Assembly: GCA_963749035.1 (NCBI GenBank)
Contig: CAVVKW010000004.1
Coordinates: 186,001-250,000 of the forward strand
Length of the DNA: 64,000 nt
Origin: CAVVKW01 sp963749035
GTDB taxonomy: Bacteria > Verrucomicrobiota > Verrucomicrobiia > Chthoniobacterales > JAATET01
Direction: 5' to 3'
The notes below the pieces were generated by a model. The model made no database searches. It saw nothing but the letters and a program-made list of their open reading frames with translations, and had not been told where the DNA came from. Position numbers and translations under genes: made by a program. This document shows positions 59,730-64,000 of this stretch, piece after piece. Every line of letters begins with the position of its first letter. Position 1 is the stretch's first letter.

Positions 59730-60766
59730 CGGTTGTCGAAGAGTGGGGCGCGGGCGGGCCGTTGCTGGCGTTGGCACCGATGCAGGACGTGACGGACTGG
59801 GATTTCTGGCGGCTGACGTCGGGATACGGGGCGGCGGACGTTTACTTCACCGAGTATTTCCGCGTGCTCGAGACTTCTCGATTGGATCGGGGGATTCTCC
59901 GGTCGGTCGTGGAGAATCCGACGGGTCGGCCGGCGGTGGCGCAGTTGATCGGAAACGACGTGCCGTCGCTGGTGCGGACGGCGCGGGAGTTGGAGGAGCG
60001 GCACGCGGTGGCGGGGGTGGATCTCAATCTCGGGTGTCCGGCGCCGGTGGTTTACCGGAAGTGTGCGGGCGGTGGGTTGCTGCGCGATCTGCCGTTGGTG
60101 GATCGGATCCTCGGGGCACTGCGGGAGGCGATCCGGGGACGGTTTACGGTGAAGACGCGGTTGGGGTTTGCGGAGGTGGGGGAGTTTGACGCGTTGCTGG
60201 AGGTGTTTGGGCGTCATGACATCGACCTTCTGTCGGTCCACGGGCGGACGGTGGCGGAGCGGTATCGTTCGGGGGTGCATTATGATCGCATCGCGGACGC
60301 GGTGGGGGCGATGCGTTGTCCGGTGCTGGCGAATGGGAACGTGGCGTCGGCGGAGGGGGCGCTGGGAATTCTGCGCGAGACGGGGGCGGCGGGGTTGATG
60401 GTGGGCCGGGGGGCGATTCGGAATCCTTGGATTTTCGGGCAAATTCGGTCGTGTCTTCGCGGGGAGGACGTGGAGCTGCCGTCGGGGCGCGACGTGTTGA
60501 GATACGTGCGGGGGCTCTATGATTCGACGGCGGCCGCGGGGGTCGATGAGCGGCGGCAGGTGCAGCGGGTGAAGAAAGTGATGAACTACCTCGCGCTGGG
60601 AGTGGAGCCGTCGGGGCGGTTCCTACACGACGTGCGCCGGGCGAGGGGCGAGCGGGAGTTTTTCGCTCTGTGCGGAGAATTTTTGGATCACGATGATCCC
60701 ATGCCGCTGGAGCCGTTCGATCTCGGATTGGCGGCGACGGACGTGCTCGCGGGAGAGCACTCTTAG
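59726..60766 (+). CDS. tRNA-dihydrouridine synthase
   Basis: A 346-residue flavoenzyme that reduces uridine in the tRNA D-loop. The active-site segment is VDLNLGCPAPVVYRKCAGGG, with FTVKTRLGFAEVGEF, LLSVHGRTVAERYRSGVHYD and PVLANGNVASAEGAL as FMN-binding blocks. It starts in an ATGA overlap with pqqE, so it is coupled to the PQQ genes, an unusual partner. The open frame continues 15 bases upstream to a GTG, but the ATG is preferred. Confidence 0.93.
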   Translation: MTVVEEWGAGGPLLALAPMQDVTDWDFWRLTSGYGAADVYFTEYFRVLETSRLDRGILRSVVENPTGRPAVAQLIGNDVPSLVRTARELEERHAVAGVDLNLGCPAPVVYRKCAGGGLLRDLPLVDRILGALREAIRGRFTVKTRLGFAEVGEFDALLEVFGRHDIDLLSVHGRTVAERYRSGVHYDRIADAVGAMRCPVLANGNVASAEGALGILRETGAAGLMVGRGAIRNPWIFGQIRSCLRGEDVELPSGRDVLRYVRGLYDSTAAAGVDERRQVQRVKKVMNYLALGVEPSGRFLHDVRRARGEREFFALCGEFLDHDDPMPLEPFDLGLAATDVLAGEHS

Positions 60767-60775
60767 TCGGCGACT

Positions 60776-62014
60776 TTAGCGGCGGCGGCCGCCGCGGCCG
60801 CCGCTGGCTCCGAAGCGCATGCCCTTGTGGGTGCGGACGCCCTTGGCGCCTTTGAGCACGGCGGTGACGCGGGCTTCGTCGAAGACGGCGGAGTATTTGT
60901 ATTCGAAGCCGTCGAGTTTCTTGCGGTCCACTTTCTGATCGATGAAGCGCTCGATGTCCTGCACGTGCGGAAGCTCCTCGGCGGTCATGATCGTGAAGGC
61001 GTCGCCTTCGGCGGAAGCGCGGCCGGTGCGGCCGATGCGGTGAACGTAGTCCTCGGGGTGCTGGGGAACGTCGTAGTTGATGACGTGGGTGACGGTGGCG
61101 ATGTCGATGCCGCGGGCGGCGATGTCGGTGGCGACCATGACCTCGTATTTGCCGGACTTGAAGCCGTCGAGGGCGTCGACGCGTTCGCCCTGCGAGCGAT
61201 TTGAGTGGAGGACGGCGACGGTGTGTTTTTCGTCGATGAGACGGCGGGCGATGCGGTCGGCACCGTCCTTGGTGCGGGAGAAGATGAGAACGCTGTCGTA
61301 GTGCGTCTGCTCGAGGATCGCGAGAAGGAGGTCGAACTTCTGATCGGCGGCGACGGGATAGATTGCGTGGGTGACGGTCTCGGCTGGTGAGCGACGGGCA
61401 CCGATGGAAATTTTCTCGGGGTCGCGCAGGCACCACTGGGCGAGGCCTTCGATCTCGGGGGGGATGGTGGCGGAGAAGAGCAGCGTTTGGCGTTCCTTCG
61501 GGATTTTTTCGATGATGCGGCGGACGTCGGGGAGGAAGCCCATGTCGAGCATGCGGTCGACTTCGTCGAGAACCAGATACTCGACGCGGCTGAGGTCGAG
61601 GTCACCTTGGTTCATGAGGTCGAGGAGACGACCGGGGGTGGCGCAGACGATGTCGCAGCCGCGCTTCAGGTCCTCGCGTTGTTTGCCGTAGCCGACGCCG
61701 CCGTAGAGCACGGTGACTTCGAGGTGGGAGAAGTAGGAGAAGTCGCGGAAGGCCTCGTCGACCTGCAGCGCGAGTTCGCGGGTGGGTTCGAGAATGAGGC
61801 AGCGGGGGTGGCCTTGGGGATCGCCGAGTTTGCTGAGGATGGGGAGGCCGAAGGCGGCGGTCTTGCCGGTGCCGGTCTGCGCGGAAGCGATGAGGTCGCG
61901 CCCTTCGAGGACGACGGGGATTCCCTGAGCTTGGATGGGGCTTGGGTCGACGTAGCCGATTCGTTGCAGACCGTGTTGGACGATCTCGGAAAGCCCTAGA
62001 TTTTCAAATGACAT
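60776..62014 (-). CDS. DEAD-box RNA helicase (RhlE-like)
   Basis: A 412-residue ATP-dependent RNA helicase. The Q motif (FENLGLSEIVQHGLQRIGY … PSPIQAQGIP), Walker A ASAQTGTGKT, PTRELALQV, motif II LDEVDRML (the DEAD box reads DEVD here), SAT in LLFSATIP, and the C-terminal ATDIAARGID and HRIGRTGRA are all intact. The tail is short and basic, with GASGGRGGRRR. It probably acts in ribosome assembly or cold adaptation. ATG 62014 is chosen since the frame's upstream part does not match the family. Confidence 0.95.
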   Translation of the reverse strand: MSFENLGLSEIVQHGLQRIGYVDPSPIQAQGIPVVLEGRDLIASAQTGTGKTAAFGLPILSKLGDPQGHPRCLILEPTRELALQVDEAFRDFSYFSHLEVTVLYGGVGYGKQREDLKRGCDIVCATPGRLLDLMNQGDLDLSRVEYLVLDEVDRMLDMGFLPDVRRIIEKIPKERQTLLFSATIPPEIEGLAQWCLRDPEKISIGARRSPAETVTHAIYPVAADQKFDLLLAILEQTHYDSVLIFSRTKDGADRIARRLIDEKHTVAVLHSNRSQGERVDALDGFKSGKYEVMVATDIAARGIDIATVTHVINYDVPQHPEDYVHRIGRTGRASAEGDAFTIMTAEELPHVQDIERFIDQKVDRKKLDGFEYKYSAVFDEARVTAVLKGAKGVRTHKGMRFGASGGRGGRRR

Positions 62015-62031
62015 AAGTGGAACCGCTAGGT

Positions 62032-62643
62032 ATGCGGTGGGTGGTGGCGGTTGTCGATGGCGAAGTGGGATCTGGCGGGGAGGAAGAGCTGGGGCAAGTC
62101 GCGGGCGATGCGTTCGCGGTGCTGGGGGTCGAGCGGCGGCCGTGGATCGACCCGGAGGTGTTGCGACGGGCTTACCAAGAGCGGGCGCGGACGTGGCATC
62201 CCGACCGGGACGGCGGGGAGGCGGAGAAATTTCGGACGCTGGGTGAAGCTTACGAGCTGGTGAGGGACGTCGCGTCACGGCTGCGGGCACTCGCGGGCGA
62301 CGGGGAGTCGGCGGGTACGGAGGTGACGGATGCGGATTTGTTCATGCGGGTCGGGTCGGGGTTGCAAGCGAGTCGAGCGGTGTTGGCGAAACGGGAGGCG
62401 GCGCGGGGTGTGCTCGAGCGGGCGTTATTGGCGGGCGAGGTGAAGGGTGGGCTCGACGAGTTGGAAGCGTTGAGGGCGGCCGTCGCGGAGCGGATCGCGG
62501 CGGCGGAGTTGGAACTGCGGGCGACGGACGGAAGGTGGCCGGAGGTGAGGGCGGTGGAGTTGTCGGGATTGGCGAGGCGGTTCGATCGGCTGACGAGTTG
62601 GCGGCGTGAGGTGGGGGCGGCGGAACTTGCGTTGCGCGGTTAG
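62032..62643 (+). CDS. J-domain protein
   Basis: A 203-residue protein with a J domain at residues about 25-80: DAFAVLGVERRPWIDPEVLRRAYQERARTWHPDRDG, with the HPD triplet at 56-58 (partial quotation for location). J domains activate Hsp70 ATPases. After it, about 120 residues are helical, with VLAKREAARGVLERALLAGEV and ERIAAAELELRATDGR, like the middle of HscB-type proteins that bring a client to Hsp70. It is unlike DnaJ, as no zinc domain follows. GTG 62017 is an alternative start. It is divergent from the helicase by only 17 bases. Confidence 0.82.
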   Translation: MRWVVAVVDGEVGSGGEEELGQVAGDAFAVLGVERRPWIDPEVLRRAYQERARTWHPDRDGGEAEKFRTLGEAYELVRDVASRLRALAGDGESAGTEVTDADLFMRVGSGLQASRAVLAKREAARGVLERALLAGEVKGGLDELEALRAAVAERIAAAELELRATDGRWPEVRAVELSGLARRFDRLTSWRREVGAAELALRG

Positions 62644-62769
62644 ATTTGCGATGACGCGGAGGCGATGACGTTGGCGATCAGTCGGATGGGACGGGTGCCG
62701 CCCGGGGGTCGCGGCGGTGGCCGCGATCGGGCGTCACTCGAGATCCAATCAATGGGGCGCTGCTGAGGT

Positions 62770-64000
62770 ATGGCGGATGCGCCGGGCCATTCTGATCACC
62801 TGAAGTTTCAGCACTTCGAAGTCCCGTTGGTCGACGGGAAGCCGCTCGAACTGGGGCGGGGCGCGATGGGGGTGACCTATCGGGCGACCGACTCGAATCT
62901 GCGGGTCCCGGTGGCCCTGAAGGTGATCAGTCCCGCGTTGCTGGCGGATGCCACGGCGCGGTCGAGGTTTCTGCGCGAGGCGCGATCGGCGGCGGCGCTG
63001 CGTCACGTGAACGTCGCGACGGTGGTGTTTCTGGGAGAGCAGGAGGGCCAGGTTTTCTACGCGATGGAATTCGTCGATGGGGAGACGGTGGCGGATTTCG
63101 TAACGCGCGAGAAAGGGATGGCGGCGGGGTTGGCGCTGGAGATCGCGGGTCAGATCGCGGCGGCGTTGGTCGCAGCGGAGCGCGAGGGAATCGTTCACCG
63201 CGATCTGAAGCCGGCCAACATCATGCTGGCGAAAACGGACGACGCGGACGTGCTGGTGAAGGTGATCGACTTCGGCCTGGCGAAAACGGTGGAGACGCCG
63301 GTGGACGCGACGCTGACGCTGACGCAGGGGGGATTTCTCGGGACGCCGCTTTACGCGAGTCCGGAGCAGTTGGCCGAGGAGACGGTCGATACGCGGTCGG
63401 ACATTTATTCGCTGGGGGTGACGTTGTTTTACATGTTGATCGGGCGCGCGCCGTTCGTGGGGTCGGTCGCGCAGGTGATGAGCCAGCATTTGTCGAAAGA
63501 TCCACCGTGGGCGGAGATCGAGGATCAACCGGTCGCGGTGCTGGAATTGTTGCGGGGGATGCTGGCGAAGGATCCGGCGGATCGGGTGCAAACGGCGGTG
63601 GATTTGCGGAAGCGAATCAGCGAGTGCCGGAGTCGGTTGACGCCGGTTGGGGGGGCAAGTGCGGCGACAAAGTCGGTGCCGGAGGTTGGCGAAATGCTGG
63701 ACGATCGCTATCGGATGATGGCCGTCGAAACCATCGGCGAGGAGCTGCTGCGGATCGAGGCGGTCGAGGAGCGGGGCGGAGCGCGAGTCGAGATCTGGAT
63801 GCCGGTGGGGATGAATCCGTCGGGAAGCGGGGTGGCTTCGGACACGCGGAGGCAGCTGGCGAGTCTGGGGAAGGCGGGGGTGAACGGTGTCCGGCGTGCA
63901 ATGGAGGAGGGGTGGACGCGGGGGAGGTGGTTTGTGGTGCTCGAGGCGATGCCGAGCACGACGCTTCTGGATGTCGTGCGGGCGACAGGGTCGCTGGGGT
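62770..64000 (+). CDS. Serine/threonine protein kinase (partial, runs off window)
   Basis: A frame open from ATG 62770 to the end of the window (410 residues visible). The glycine loop is GRGAMGVTYRATD (29-41), the ATP lysine is K51 in VALKV, the catalytic loop HRDLKPAN has D145, and D167-F-G169 and TPLYASPEQL follow. This is a Hanks-type kinase of the PknB kind. From about residue 305 (LDDRYRMMAVETIGEELLRI) to the end, with WFVVLEAMPSTTLLDVVRATGSL, it looks like the N-lobe of a second kinase domain that lacks the glycine loop and lysine. No membrane segment is seen in the visible part. The stop lies outside the window. Confidence 0.9.
   Translation, partial: MADAPGHSDHLKFQHFEVPLVDGKPLELGRGAMGVTYRATDSNLRVPVALKVISPALLADATARSRFLREARSAAALRHVNVATVVFLGEQEGQVFYAMEFVDGETVADFVTREKGMAAGLALEIAGQIAAALVAAEREGIVHRDLKPANIMLAKTDDADVLVKVIDFGLAKTVETPVDATLTLTQGGFLGTPLYASPEQLAEETVDTRSDIYSLGVTLFYMLIGRAPFVGSVAQVMSQHLSKDPPWAEIEDQPVAVLELLRGMLAKDPADRVQTAVDLRKRISECRSRLTPVGGASAATKSVPEVGEMLDDRYRMMAVETIGEELLRIEAVEERGGARVEIWMPVGMNPSGSGVASDTRRQLASLGKAGVNGVRRAMEEGWTRGRWFVVLEAMPSTTLLDVVRATGSLG

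Overview
The window is GC-rich DNA packed with genes on both strands and looks like part of a chromosome from a Gram-negative bacterium of the Verrucomicrobiota or a close relative. That placement is an inference. It rests on the outer-membrane genes (an LptD-like barrel, LpxA, a fused LpxC-FabZ), a TPR-ExbB-ExbD-ExbD cluster, a bacterial sphingolipid cluster, FG-GAP surface proteins and several short intergenic repeat families. No plasmid, phage or CRISPR signature was seen. Many neighbouring genes overlap by the 4-base ATGA or GTGA arrangement, so translational coupling is common.

Layout. 0-5.4 kb: the gatB tail, tRNA-Gln, galE, lptD-like and ugd (envelope and nucleotide sugars). 5.5-10.2 kb: a TPR protein and a PpiD-like chaperone on the minus strand, divergent from a TPR-ExbB-ExbD-ExbD energy-transduction cluster. 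10.5-16.7 kb: an aa3-type cytochrome oxidase and heme A cluster (ctaD, ctaA, ctaB, a tiny membrane protein, subunit III, Sco, a CPGC membrane protein and a DUF6572-like protein with a Cys tail). No subunit II gene is present. 17-20.6 kb, minus strand: a secreted protein, a membrane protein, rnc, tRNA-Arg, rpsR, rpmG and a DksA-like regulator with a histone-H1-like tail. 20.7-29.3 kb, plus strand: a very large duplicated CPBP protease, an ArsC/Spx-like protein, a serine hydrolase, prs, rplY, pth, rpsF and ssb. 29.5-37.9 kb: an SBF-like transporter, a GH114-like protein, argG, lpxA, lpxC-fabZ, a cyclic-nucleotide-binding protein, an orphan LolD-like ATPase whose start is not ATG/GTG/TTG, a methyltransferase and a pseudouridine synthase.

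37.9-40.3 kb is visibly less GC-rich. It holds a secreted matrixin-type protease, a secreted orphan, a transposase C-terminal remnant and a possible retroelement leader, and reads as an accessory patch. 40.3-46.4 kb: a cell-wall amidase, hisF, a minus-strand cluster that looks like the bacterial ceramide pathway (serine palmitoyltransferase, GNAT-type ceramide synthase candidate, ceramide reductase candidate), and a UbiA-family prenyltransferase. 46.4-48.7 kb: an FG-GAP repeat gene that has lost its 5' end and carries a frameshift. 48.8-54.5 kb: a nucleotidyltransferase, a PIG-L deacetylase, nagB and a large AsmA/TamB-like protein in one direction. 54.6-57.5 kb, minus strand: tRNA-Pro, pyk and a PotD-like lipoprotein. 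57.6-60.8 kb: pqqC-pqqD-pqqE-dus, coupled by overlaps, without pqqA or pqqB. 60.8-64 kb: a DEAD-box helicase, a J-domain protein and a Ser/Thr kinase that runs off the window and seems to carry a second, degenerate kinase domain.

The best candidates for less familiar biology are the compact ceramide cluster, the duplicated CPBP protease, the two cysteine-bearing small proteins at the end of the oxidase cluster, the DksA-like protein with half of its zinc ligands replaced, and the kinase-pseudokinase. All functional calls come from reading motifs; no database search was run.
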